Assembly: GCA_965371445.1 (NCBI GenBank)
Contig: CBDUYN010000010.1
Coordinates: forward strand, 43,740-107,739
Direction: 5' to 3'
DNA length: 64,000 nt
Origin: DASWIG01 sp965371445
Lineage (GTDB): Bacteria > Acidobacteriota > Thermoanaerobaculia > Multivoradales > J023
The translations under genes and the position numbers were made by a program. The notes beneath the pieces were generated by a model that was not told where the DNA came from, searched no databases, and saw only the letters and a program-made list of their open reading frames with translations. This document shows positions 1-9,197 of this stretch, piece by piece (positions within the stretch are counted from its first letter, which is position 1; each line of letters starts with the position of its first letter).

Positions 1-2666
1 ACCGACTCGCGCACCGTCGGTATCCGCGCCAGGTGGGCTTCGATTTCCCCGAGCTCGATCCGGAAGCCACGGATCTTCACCTGGAAGTCCAGCCGGCCCA
101 GGAAGTCGATCTGCCCGTCGTCGCGGCAACGCCCCAGGTCCCCCGTACGGTAAAGGCGAGCGCCGGGCTCGGCGGAGAACGGATCGGCCACGAAACACTC
201 GGCGCTCAGGCCCGGACGGCCGAGATAACCTCGCGCCAGACCGTCGCCGCCCACGTAAAGCTCCCCCAGCACGCCCACCGGCACCGGCTCCATCGAGGCG
301 TCGAGCAGGTAGACGTGAGTCCCGTCGATCGGCCGACCGACGGAAGGCTCGCGTGTCTCGTGCCGCGGCACCCGCAACCAGGTGGTGTATGTCGTGTCCT
401 CCGAAGGACCGTAGAGATTGTAGACTTTCTCCACCGTCTCGACGGCGTAGACCGCGTCCACCAGCGCCCGCGGCAGGGGCTCGCCCGCCAGGTTGACGGT
501 GCGCACCGAGGCCGGCAGGGCGCCGATGCGTACCAGCTCGGCGATCGCCGAGGGCACCGTGTTGACGAGCGTCACCCGCGCCGCCGCCGGCAGGACGGGC
601 AGGTGCAGGGCGTCGCGGGCCAGGACGATTCGGCCGCCCACCGCCAGGGGCAGGAAGATCTCGTAGACCGAGAGGTCGAAGGTGATCGAGGTGGCCGCCA
701 GTACCGCCGCCAGCTCGTCGCGGTCGAAGACGCGTCCCGACCACTCGATCAAGCCGACAGCGCTGCGGTGCTCGATGGCCACCGCCTTCGGCCGACCGGT
801 GGAACCGGAGGTGTAGATCAGGTAGGCCAGGTTCGACGCCGCGGCCCGGGCACCGTCCTCGCTCACTCGGCCAGACCCTTCGCAGGCCTCGGCGAGGCCG
901 TCGAGGGTGAGGATCCGGACGTCGGTGGGCGGTAGCTGCTCTTGCAGCGAGGCGTGGGCCAGCACCGCCGCCACCCCGGCGTCGCGGAGCAGGAAGGCGG
1001 TGCGCTCCCGCGGCGCGTTGGGATCGAGGGGCACGTAGGCACCGCCCGCCTTCAAGATGGCGAGCAATGCAACCACCAGCTCCATCCGGCGCTCGGCAAA
1101 GACCGCCACCAGGACCTCCGGAGCGACCCCCAACCGGCGTAGCCGCCCCGCCAGGACGCCGGCTTGGGCGTTGAGCTCGGCGTAGGTCAGCCGTCCCTCC
1201 TCCGCCTCGAGGGCCACGGCGTCGGGCGTGCGGCGCGCCTGTGCCTCGAAAAGCTCGTGCAGGCACAGGTCGCGCCCGACCGCAGAGCGCTCGACAATGC
1301 CCTTCGCTCTCTCCGCTTTCCCCACCTCACGTAGCGGCAGGGCGACTACGTTGCGTCTCTCCTCGGCGCTCAATATGTTGATGTCCGACAACTTGACGCA
1401 GGGATTCGCGACAACTTCCCTGAGCACATTCAGATAATGAGAAGACAGTCTCTCGATCGTCTCTCTGCGGAACAGCTCAGTGCAGTACTCGAACTCGAGT
1501 ACCAGTACCTGATTTTGCCGCTCGATCGCCGTCAAACTGAGATCGAATTTCGCAATCTCGTAATCGATCTCATGGCGGCTGAAGTCGACCCCGCCGTAAC
1601 AGGTGACTCTCTCATCGTAGGAGAGGACCCCGAACATCGTGTCGAACAGGGGGTTTCGGCCGAGGTCGCGGGGCGGGCTGATCCTGTCGACCAGGTCCTC
1701 GAATTGGTAGTCTTGATTCTCGAAAGCACTCAGGCATTCCCCGCGCACCTGCTTCAGGTGCTCGACGAACTCCAACTCGCCTCTTGGTCGACTCCTCAGC
1801 GCCAGCGTGTTGACGAACAAGCCAATCAGGTCCCGAAACCTCTCGGCTCCTCTCCCGGCGACCAACGTGCCGACCGTGATGTCTTCTTGACCGGTGTACT
1901 TCGACAGCAGGACGTAGTATGCCGAGAGTAGGAGCATGTACATCGAAACGCGATTTTTCGCGACAAGTGCCCGCAACGCGGCGGTGAGGTCCTTGCCGGG
2001 ACGCGTCAACACCCTGCCTCCGTCAAAAGATTGAAAGCGCTTCCTGGGATAATCGGTCGAAAGGCTCAACACCGGTCTGTCGCCACCCAGGAGGTCCAGC
2101 CAGTACTCCTCCTGCCGCTTGGCCTCCGCGGTCTTCGCGAAGCGTCTTTGCCATAGCGCGAAGTCCTTGTACTCGCCTGGCTTCTTCAGCGTCTGCCCGG
2201 CGTAGAGCCGACCAAGCTCCGCGAGCAGGACGTCGATGGAGACGCCGTCGCAGATGATGTGGTGCAAGTCCAGCAAGAGAAAGTGTTCCGCCCTCTCCAG
2301 CCTGATCAAACAGGCTCGAAACAGCGGCGCGCGGTGCAGGTCAAAAGGTCGGAGAAAACTCCTTTTGATCTCTTCGAAGTCCGCCTTGCTTTTCGCCCTG
2401 CGGCGTGGCAAGCGGGCTGGCCCTCGCTTCTTGACCTGTTGAACGACCTCCTCTTCGACGATCTTGAACGAGGTCCTCAGGCTTGCGTGACGCGCGACGA
2501 GAGCCGACAGGGCCTCCCGCAACCGGCCGACGTCCAGTTTTCCTTCCAGCCGCAGGGCGATCGGTACGTTGTACTCGATGCCGCCGGGCGACAGCTGGTT
2601 GAGGACGTACATCCGCTTTTGGTTCGCGGATGCAGGGTAGTACGCCCGTTCACCCGGCGACGTCAT
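1..2666 (-). CDS. Non-ribosomal peptide synthetase, C-A module, 3' end outside window
   Basis: I translated this frame by hand because it has no stop inside the window. The start chosen is ATG at 2666 (MTSPGERAYYP), overlapping the end of the upstream synthetase by 17 nt. Residues about 10-440 are a condensation domain with intact HHIICDG. Residues about 470 onward are an adenylation domain with YIYTSGSTG-type core (LIYTSGSTGRPK), NLYGPSED, GELYVGGDG, YRTGDL and VKIRGFRIELGE. My by-eye ten-residue binding code reads D-L-Y-N-N-A-L-T-Y-(K), which resembles codes I know from alanine-activating cyanobacterial modules; that is a low-certainty guess. The carrier protein, any further modules and any thioesterase would lie left of base 1. 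It is the third synthetase of the cluster in transcription order. Confidence 0.93.
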   Translation of the reverse strand, partial: MTSPGERAYYPASANQKRMYVLNQLSPGGIEYNVPIALRLEGKLDVGRLREALSALVARHASLRTSFKIVEEEVVQQVKKRGPARLPRRRAKSKADFEEIKRSFLRPFDLHRAPLFRACLIRLERAEHFLLLDLHHIICDGVSIDVLLAELGRLYAGQTLKKPGEYKDFALWQRRFAKTAEAKRQEEYWLDLLGGDRPVLSLSTDYPRKRFQSFDGGRVLTRPGKDLTAALRALVAKNRVSMYMLLLSAYYVLLSKYTGQEDITVGTLVAGRGAERFRDLIGLFVNTLALRSRPRGELEFVEHLKQVRGECLSAFENQDYQFEDLVDRISPPRDLGRNPLFDTMFGVLSYDERVTCYGGVDFSRHEIDYEIAKFDLSLTAIERQNQVLVLEFEYCTELFRRETIERLSSHYLNVLREVVANPCVKLSDINILSAEERRNVVALPLREVGKAERAKGIVERSAVGRDLCLHELFEAQARRTPDAVALEAEEGRLTYAELNAQAGVLAGRLRRLGVAPEVLVAVFAERRMELVVALLAILKAGGAYVPLDPNAPRERTAFLLRDAGVAAVLAHASLQEQLPPTDVRILTLDGLAEACEGSGRVSEDGARAAASNLAYLIYTSGSTGRPKAVAIEHRSAVGLIEWSGRVFDRDELAAVLAATSITFDLSVYEIFLPLAVGGRIVLARDALHLPVLPAAARVTLVNTVPSAIAELVRIGALPASVRTVNLAGEPLPRALVDAVYAVETVEKVYNLYGPSEDTTYTTWLRVPRHETREPSVGRPIDGTHVYLLDASMEPVPVGVLGELYVGGDGLARGYLGRPGLSAECFVADPFSAEPGARLYRTGDLGRCRDDGQIDFLGRLDFQVKIRGFRIELGEIEAHLARIPTVRES

Positions 2667-5600
2667 CGCCATCCCCGTTTCCGTTGTCGTCGCCGACCAA
2701 TGCCGCCAACTCCGCCACCGTCGGCGAATCGAACACCGTTCTGAGGGACACCTCGGCACCGAACTCCGTGTTGAGCCGCGACGCCAGCGCGCCCGCCTTC
2801 AGGGAATGCCCGCCGATCTCGAAGAAGTTGTCGTGCGCGCCGACGTTCGAGGTCTCCAGCAACTCCTCCCATATGCGGGCAACCCTTATCTCAGCGTCGC
2901 TTTGCGGGGGCGTGTTCACATCCTCCGCCGCGGCGCTCGGCCGCGGCTCCGGAAGCCTTCGCTGGTCGATTTTTCCGCTCGGCGTCAACGGCATCTGATC
3001 GACTTGGCAAAAGTAGGAAGGCAACATGTAGCCGGGTAGCAAGCCGGCTAGATGCTCGCGCAGGTCCGAGATCACGACTCCCGAATCGGCGACATAATAC
3101 GCGCAAAGGTACTTTTCCCCATCCTTCCCGGTCGCCGGCGTCACGACGACTTCCTGCATGTTCGCATGCTCGAGCAGCCAGTTTTCGATCTCCCCGAGCT
3201 CGATCCTGAATCCCCTGATCTTGACCTGCCGGTCAGCTCGCCCCACGAACTCCAGGATTCCGTCGGGGCGCCGCCTCACGAGATCGCCGGTCTTGTACAG
3301 CCGTTCTCCCGGCACGAACGGGTCCGGGACGAACCTCTCCGCGGTCAGCGCCGGCCGGTTGAGGTAGCCGCGCGCCAGCCCGTCTCCACCGACATGGAGC
3401 TCACCGACGGCGCCGACCGGCGAAAGCATCATCTCCCTGTCGAAGACGTAGGCCGTCGAATTCGGTATCGGCTTGCCTATGGGGATCGTCCTCTGCTCTG
3501 TCTGCGTCATCGGGTAGCAGGTGGAGAACGTCGTGTTCTCTGTCGGCCCGTACACGTTGACCACAGTCAGTGACGGGTTTGCCTTCCTGGCCTGTTCGAC
3601 GTGCTTGACCGACAGCACGTCTCCGCCCGCCAGGATGTACCTCATAGGCCTGAACAGGTTCTCGTCGATCTCCACCAACTGATTGAACGGAGGTGGGGTC
3701 AGGATCATGACACTGATGCGATTCTTTGCCAGGGTTTGACCGAAGGCAGCCGCATCCAAGAGCACCTCCTCGTCGACCACGTAGAGCCTCAGGCCATTGA
3801 GGAGGGCCCCCCAGATCTCGAAGGTCGTGGCGTCGAAGCCCGGGTCGCCGACCTGTAATATCCGGTCGTCGGCGCGCATCTCGAAATAGTCCACGTTCTT
3901 AGCCAGATTGACGACGCTCCGATGCTCTACCATGACGCCTTTGGGTGCACCCGTCGACCCCGAGGTGTAGATGACGTAGGCCAGGTTCAAGGGCCCTGTC
4001 CTGTGGACCAGGTCGCACTCGTCGAACCCGGCGACGTCGGAGTCGCTGGGCCGGAGTACCGGACCTTCGAACTCGACGTCTTCTCGATAATCGTCGGACA
4101 GGACCAACACGCGCGGCCCGGCGTCACGCAGCATGTCGTGAATTCGTCTCTTTGGGCTGTGCCGGGAAATGGGCAGATATGCGCCTCCGGCTTTCAGTAT
4201 CCCGATCTTTACCAATGTCATTTCGGCCGAGCGTCCACCGAGGACCGCCACGATGCTGTCGGGTACGACCCCCCTGTCGCGGAGGGCCCTCGCCAGGCGG
4301 TTGGACGTCTTATTGGCTTCTTCATACGTAAATTCGACGTCGCCGTCTACGATCGCGACGTCATCGGGTCTTTGGCGAACCTGTTCCTCGAACACCTCAT
4401 GTATGCACTGGTCCCGGGCATACGGAGTGCTCACCGGGTTCCAGCCCTCGACGAGCTGTCGTTTCTCTTCCTGATCGACGAGCGCGAGCTCACTCAAGCC
4501 CACGTCCCAGTCCGAGCCGATTTGACGCAACAGCGTGATGTAATGTTCCGCCAGCCGTACGACCGTGCTGGTGTGGAAGATGTCGGTATTGTGCTCGATT
4601 CGAATCTCGGCTCCCTTTGCGCCCCAATGAATATCGAAGATCAGGTCGACCTGGACGGCATTTGTTTGCGTCGCGACGTCGATCCACCGCTCTTGCTCCA
4701 GCCCCTCGAACGAGTCCTCGTCCGCCGCGTTCGTCACCACGTTGAACATCGTCCGGACGAGGGGCATCCGGCCTTCATCCCTCCTCGGCGCGAGCTTCTG
4801 GACAAGCCGTTCAAATGGATAATCCTGCATGTAATACGCCGCTTCCACCTGCTCGTGCACCTTGTCCACGAGCTGGCCGAACGTGTACCCCCGGCAAACA
4901 TTGACCCGAACCGCCGTCGTGTTGACGAAAAACCCGGTCATATCGTTGAGCTCCGGGCAGTAATGCCGCCCGGAAAACAAGGCGCCGATCGTGATGTCCT
5001 CTTGCTGACAGAATTTCTGTAGCAGCACGAAATAGGCCGAGAAGAGACCGGAGAACAACAGAACCCTTTTCTCCCAGCTGCGCCTCTGAAGCTTGTCGAT
5101 CAGCTCCTCGGGCATGTCTACAATCGCCAGCCCTCCTTGAAAAGAGAGCGTGGGAGACGGCCGGGAATCCGTAGGTAGGTCGAGTGCCGGTACCTCATCG
5201 TGGAATTGAGAGAGCCAGTATTCCTCCTGCTCGCGCGTTTGCTCTACGTCAAAATGGCGACGCTGCCAGATCGCGTAATCAGAATACTGCAACGTCTTCG
5301 CAGGGAGCGAGCCCGGGGCACCGCGGACCAGCCGATTGTAGACGAGCGTGAGATCGCGCCACAAAATGTCGACCGCCGCCGCGTCGGCGATGATGTGATG
5401 GACGCGAAACAGCAGGACGTGGTCTCGGGTCGCCAACGTGAGCAGCACGATTTCGAACAACAAGTCGTCGTAGGTTCGCTGCGAGATCGCCTTCTGACAG
5501 ATCGCAGAGAGCCGTGACGAAAGTGCTCCCTCGACGTCGTTCCCCACCTCCGCCGACATGTCGACGTGGCGAAACGCGTCACGGGTATCCTGGTCGAAGG

Positions 5601-5862
5601 ACTGCAGGGAGCCGTCGCCATTGCGAGAGATCCTCGTCCGCAAGACCTGATGACCCTCGATCAGCCGCTCGACCGCCCGTGGCAACGAGCCCACGTCGAC
5701 CTCTCCCGTGAGGCGTTTGCAGGTGTTGATGTCCCATATCGAGCTACCTGGATCGAGCTCGCAGAAGTGGAGCACTCTTTCCTGCTGGAAGGTCAGCGGG
5801 CAATCGGCGACCTCTGCCTGCGCGGGTATTGGTGGGTATTTTCGAATGCCGTAGAGCGCCAT
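2650..5862 (-). CDS. Non-ribosomal peptide synthetase, single C-A-T module
   Basis: This 1070-residue synthetase holds one module: condensation (about 20-450), adenylation (about 490-980) and a carrier domain (about 990-1055) with the phosphopantetheine serine in GGHSL. The condensation motif is HHIIADA, so the catalytic second His and the Asp are kept but the usual Gly is Ala. Adenylation motifs seen are VIYTSGSTGAPKG, VNVYGPTEN, GELHVGGDGLARGYL, YKTGDL and TPSGKIDQRRL. The by-eye binding code D-A-F-I-L-G-V-T-F-(K) suggests a branched aliphatic residue such as Ile or Val, with low certainty. There is no epimerase or thioesterase. It starts 49 nt after the preceding synthetase and overlaps the next one, so the three are co-transcribed and probably act in gene order. 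Confidence 0.95.
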   Translation of the reverse strand: MALYGIRKYPPIPAQAEVADCPLTFQQERVLHFCELDPGSSIWDINTCKRLTGEVDVGSLPRAVERLIEGHQVLRTRISRNGDGSLQSFDQDTRDAFRHVDMSAEVGNDVEGALSSRLSAICQKAISQRTYDDLLFEIVLLTLATRDHVLLFRVHHIIADAAAVDILWRDLTLVYNRLVRGAPGSLPAKTLQYSDYAIWQRRHFDVEQTREQEEYWLSQFHDEVPALDLPTDSRPSPTLSFQGGLAIVDMPEELIDKLQRRSWEKRVLLFSGLFSAYFVLLQKFCQQEDITIGALFSGRHYCPELNDMTGFFVNTTAVRVNVCRGYTFGQLVDKVHEQVEAAYYMQDYPFERLVQKLAPRRDEGRMPLVRTMFNVVTNAADEDSFEGLEQERWIDVATQTNAVQVDLIFDIHWGAKGAEIRIEHNTDIFHTSTVVRLAEHYITLLRQIGSDWDVGLSELALVDQEEKRQLVEGWNPVSTPYARDQCIHEVFEEQVRQRPDDVAIVDGDVEFTYEEANKTSNRLARALRDRGVVPDSIVAVLGGRSAEMTLVKIGILKAGGAYLPISRHSPKRRIHDMLRDAGPRVLVLSDDYREDVEFEGPVLRPSDSDVAGFDECDLVHRTGPLNLAYVIYTSGSTGAPKGVMVEHRSVVNLAKNVDYFEMRADDRILQVGDPGFDATTFEIWGALLNGLRLYVVDEEVLLDAAAFGQTLAKNRISVMILTPPPFNQLVEIDENLFRPMRYILAGGDVLSVKHVEQARKANPSLTVVNVYGPTENTTFSTCYPMTQTEQRTIPIGKPIPNSTAYVFDREMMLSPVGAVGELHVGGDGLARGYLNRPALTAERFVPDPFVPGERLYKTGDLVRRRPDGILEFVGRADRQVKIRGFRIELGEIENWLLEHANMQEVVVTPATGKDGEKYLCAYYVADSGVVISDLREHLAGLLPGYMLPSYFCQVDQMPLTPSGKIDQRRLPEPRPSAAAEDVNTPPQSDAEIRVARIWEELLETSNVGAHDNFFEIGGHSLKAGALASRLNTEFGAEVSLRTVFDSPTVAELAALVGDDNGNGDGDDVAG

Positions 5863-5911
5863 GGTCTCTTCCCTCCGAAGCTGTTGTGGACAGGTTCGTT
5901 CGGTGCGGCCT

Positions 5912-8900
5912 TCAGGCCGCGGCCTCCGCCGGCACCTGCGGCATCATGGGCTCGACGATCTTGGCGATTTCGGCGATCGTCGGCAGGTCCAAGAAGTCCA
6001 TCGCCGTCAGGCTCGTACCCAACGCGTCGTCGAGCGCCGCGATAAAGCGCAGGGTCAACAGAGAGTTCCCTCCCAGGCGGAAGAAATTGCTCTCCGGAGA
6101 GAGTCCCGTCGTGTTGAGCAGCTCTTCCGCGATCTTGATGATCGTCTGCTCCAATTCCGTCGTCTCCGGCTCCGCTTCCGCCGCGGGAGCGTCGCTCTTC
6201 TCAGTGCTCCGGAGCGCCTTCAAGTCGATCTTGCCGCTCGAGAGTCTCGGCAGTCGATCCAGCTCGACGAAGGAGTCCGGAATCATGTAGCTTGGCAACC
6301 AGGCGGCCATCTCCTCGCGGATGTCGTCGGCCGAGGCGTTTTGGCCCTCCTTCAAAGCCAGGTACGCGACGAGCCCCTTCTGGCCGAAGCGGTCCGTCCT
6401 CGCCGTCACCGCCGCCTCCACGACACCGCGGCAGGCGAGAAGCCTTCCCTCGACCTCGCCGAGCTCGACGCGGAATCCCCGCACCTTCACCTGGGCGTCA
6501 CGTCTGCCCTGGAACTGTATCAGGCCGTCTTCGCCCCACCTTGCCAGGTCGCCCGTGCGGTAGATCCTCTCCCCTTCCCAGTAGGGATTCGGGCAAAACC
6601 TCTCGTCCGTCAGCTCGGGTTGGTTCAGATACCCACGGGCCAGCCCCGCGCCGGACAGACAGAGCTCCCCGATCACGCCCACCGGTACCGGCCTCAGGTC
6701 CTCGTCGAGGATGTACGACCTGGTGTTCGATATCGGCTTGCCGATGGGAACCCGCTTCGACTCCTCGCCGCGCGGCAGCGAATACCAGGTGGCGTAGATG
6801 GCGGCCTCGGTCGGGCCGTACAGATTCTCCAGCCGCACGTCGCGAACCATGTCGTGGAAGCGGTTGACCAGGTCCGGCTGGAGCGCCTCGCCGGCCACGA
6901 ACACGTACTTCAACCTCTCGAGCGTTGCCACGTCCTGATCCTTGAGGCCCGACAAGAAGGCGTCGAGCATCGACGGTACGAAGTTGACATGGGTCACTTC
7001 GTATTTGTCGATGGCCGCGAGCAGCTCTTGGGGATCCTTTTCCGCGCCCTTGCCGAGCAACGCCAGCCGGCCGTCGTCGAAAAGCCAGCCGAAAAGCTCC
7101 GTGCAGGAAACGTCGAAGGTGAAGTTCGTCTTGAGCAGGATGGTCTTTTGGGGCAGCGGGTACCTGGCCTCCAGGAACTCGAGGGTGTTCATCACCGCTC
7201 GATGCTCGACGAGCGTACCCTTCGGCCTGCCTGTCGAGCCGGAGGTGTAGATGAGATAGGCCGGGCTCGCGGGATCCGCCTTCCTACCGGTGTCGGCTCC
7301 GTCGCCGGTGTAGGAGCTCTCGTCGTCGACCGCGATGCACTTCAAGGAGAGAGCGTCGTCACCTTCCAGCAACGCGCGCGCCGTATTGCCGTGCGCGAGC
7401 AGACAGTCGACACCGCTGTCTTGTAGGATGTACCCGATTCGATCGCGGGGAAACGCCGGGTCGATCGGGAGGTACGCGGCGCCGGCTTTCAGAACGGCCA
7501 AGATGCTCGCCACCATCTCCGGTGACTGCTCGAGCAGGATCGCGACGACGTCGGTCTCGGCGACTCCGGCCTCGACGAGCGTCGCCGCGAGCTGGTTCGC
7601 CCGCTGGTTGAGCTGGCCACAGGTCATGACCTCGTCGGCGAACAAAAGCGCCGCCTGCTCCGGCGTCCGCGCGGCCCGCTGCTCCAGCAATTCCACGATG
7701 CCGCGCGTGGCGGCCGGCGGCTCCGAATCTCCCTCACCGAGGGAGAGGACCCGTTTCTCCTCCGCCGCGTCGAGCAGGCTCAGCTCTCGAACCGGCGTGC
7801 TCGGGGAGTCCATCATCTTCTCGACGAGGGTGACGTAATGACGCAGCATGCGCTCAATCGTCGTCCGCGCGAAGACGTCCGTGTTGTACTCGACGCGCAG
7901 CTCCGACTTCTCGGAGATCATCCGGACGTCGAGAAAAAAGTCGACCTGGGTGGCGCGGATCTCAGGCTCCAACCACTCCTCCTGGCGCACCCCCTCGAAG
8001 GTCTGCTTCTCCGCGTGGTCCGTGACCATGTTGAACAGCGCGCGAAACAGTGGATTTCGCTTGTGCTCGCGGCTCAGGTCGAGCTTGTCCACGAGCCGCT
8101 CGAAAGGATAGTCCTGCATCTCATGGGCGTCGGTGACCTGGGTATGAACGGACTTGACGAGGTCTTCGACCGTCCAGGTGTCGTCGCTCTGGGCACGCAG
8201 CGCCACGGTGGTCGAGAAGAAACCGGCGAGGTGTTTGATCTTCGGGCTGTAGTGACGTCCCGAGAACACCGTCCCGACGATGATGTCGTCTTGTCCGCTG
8301 TATTTGTGCAGCAGCAGGTAATAAGCGCTCAGCAGGGTCGAGAAGGGGATGACCCTGCGCTCCAGGCTGAAGGCCTGCAGGCGCTTGACCGTCTGTGGCG
8401 ACAGCCGTTCTTTTACCAGGGAGCCGTTGAACGTCAGGTTCCGCGGCGCGGGGGAGTCGGTCGGCAGGTCAAGCTCGGGCAACTCGCCGGCGAACTGCCG
8501 CAGCCAGTAGGATTCCTGCTCCAAGGTGGCGTCCTCCCCGAATTGTTGACGCAGCCACTGCGCGTAGTCGAAATAGTCGATCTCGAGCTCGCGCAGCGCC
8601 GTCGCGTCGCCCGGCGGCGAGTTGTACAGCGCCTTCAAGTCGTTCCACAAGGTGCGCAGAGTCGTCGCGTCGGAGATGATGTGGTGCAACTTCAGGATCA
8701 GCCACAGCTCGGTGTCGCTGCACTGAACGAGAACGGCTCGGAAGAGCTGTCCGCCTTCGAGCGGCAGCGGCTCCTCGTACTCGCGCTGCAAGACCGCACG
8801 CGCCTGCTCCTCGACTCCGGCCGTCGGCCGGCTGGAGAGGTCGACGTGCTCGAAGGCACCGTCTAAAGCCTCGTGCTGCGACTGCTGCGGCGCGCCGTCG

Positions 8901-9154
8901 ACGAGGTGGATCCGGGTCTTGAGCACCGCATGCCTCGTGATGAGAGCGTCGACGGCCTGGCGCAAGCGCCGGACGTCGACGGTCCCCAGCAATCGCTTGC
9001 AGGAGATACGATTCCACAACGGACCCTCCGCCGACAGCTTGTGCAGGTAGAGCACCCGCTCTTGCTGAAACGAAAGAGGAGAGTATTCCTTGTTGGCGTT
9101 GAACTCGATGTCCGGGTAGCGTTTTTTTGCCTTCTTCTGCGCATCCTGTATCAT
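5912..9154 (-). CDS. Non-ribosomal peptide synthetase, single C-A-T module, first in order
   Basis: This 1080-residue protein is one extension module with a condensation domain at about 25-460, adenylation at about 490-990 and a carrier domain ending with GGNSL near residue 1030. The condensation motif is HHIISDA, again Ala in place of Gly after the Asp. Adenylation motifs are LIYTSGSTGRPKG, NLYGPTEAA, GELCLSGAGLARGYL, YRTGDLARW and SSGKIDLKAL. The by-eye code D-V-T-N-F-A-L-I-Y does not match one I recognise, so the substrate is left open. Because it begins with a condensation domain and is the first synthetase transcribed, it should accept an acyl unit from a separate carrier, most likely the free carrier protein at the head of this operon. 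Confidence 0.95.
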   Translation of the reverse strand: MIQDAQKKAKKRYPDIEFNANKEYSPLSFQQERVLYLHKLSAEGPLWNRISCKRLLGTVDVRRLRQAVDALITRHAVLKTRIHLVDGAPQQSQHEALDGAFEHVDLSSRPTAGVEEQARAVLQREYEEPLPLEGGQLFRAVLVQCSDTELWLILKLHHIISDATTLRTLWNDLKALYNSPPGDATALRELEIDYFDYAQWLRQQFGEDATLEQESYWLRQFAGELPELDLPTDSPAPRNLTFNGSLVKERLSPQTVKRLQAFSLERRVIPFSTLLSAYYLLLHKYSGQDDIIVGTVFSGRHYSPKIKHLAGFFSTTVALRAQSDDTWTVEDLVKSVHTQVTDAHEMQDYPFERLVDKLDLSREHKRNPLFRALFNMVTDHAEKQTFEGVRQEEWLEPEIRATQVDFFLDVRMISEKSELRVEYNTDVFARTTIERMLRHYVTLVEKMMDSPSTPVRELSLLDAAEEKRVLSLGEGDSEPPAATRGIVELLEQRAARTPEQAALLFADEVMTCGQLNQRANQLAATLVEAGVAETDVVAILLEQSPEMVASILAVLKAGAAYLPIDPAFPRDRIGYILQDSGVDCLLAHGNTARALLEGDDALSLKCIAVDDESSYTGDGADTGRKADPASPAYLIYTSGSTGRPKGTLVEHRAVMNTLEFLEARYPLPQKTILLKTNFTFDVSCTELFGWLFDDGRLALLGKGAEKDPQELLAAIDKYEVTHVNFVPSMLDAFLSGLKDQDVATLERLKYVFVAGEALQPDLVNRFHDMVRDVRLENLYGPTEAAIYATWYSLPRGEESKRVPIGKPISNTRSYILDEDLRPVPVGVIGELCLSGAGLARGYLNQPELTDERFCPNPYWEGERIYRTGDLARWGEDGLIQFQGRRDAQVKVRGFRVELGEVEGRLLACRGVVEAAVTARTDRFGQKGLVAYLALKEGQNASADDIREEMAAWLPSYMIPDSFVELDRLPRLSSGKIDLKALRSTEKSDAPAAEAEPETTELEQTIIKIAEELLNTTGLSPESNFFRLGGNSLLTLRFIAALDDALGTSLTAMDFLDLPTIAEIAKIVEPMMPQVPAEAAA

Positions 9155-9197
9155 GGGGACCTATCTCCTCATTCCCAATTCAGCTCGCTCCGTGTGC

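Noticed and set aside
33..2744. Plus-strand frames across the left 2.7 kb
   Set aside because: They are antisense to the NRPS C-A module, which is clear when the minus strand is translated.
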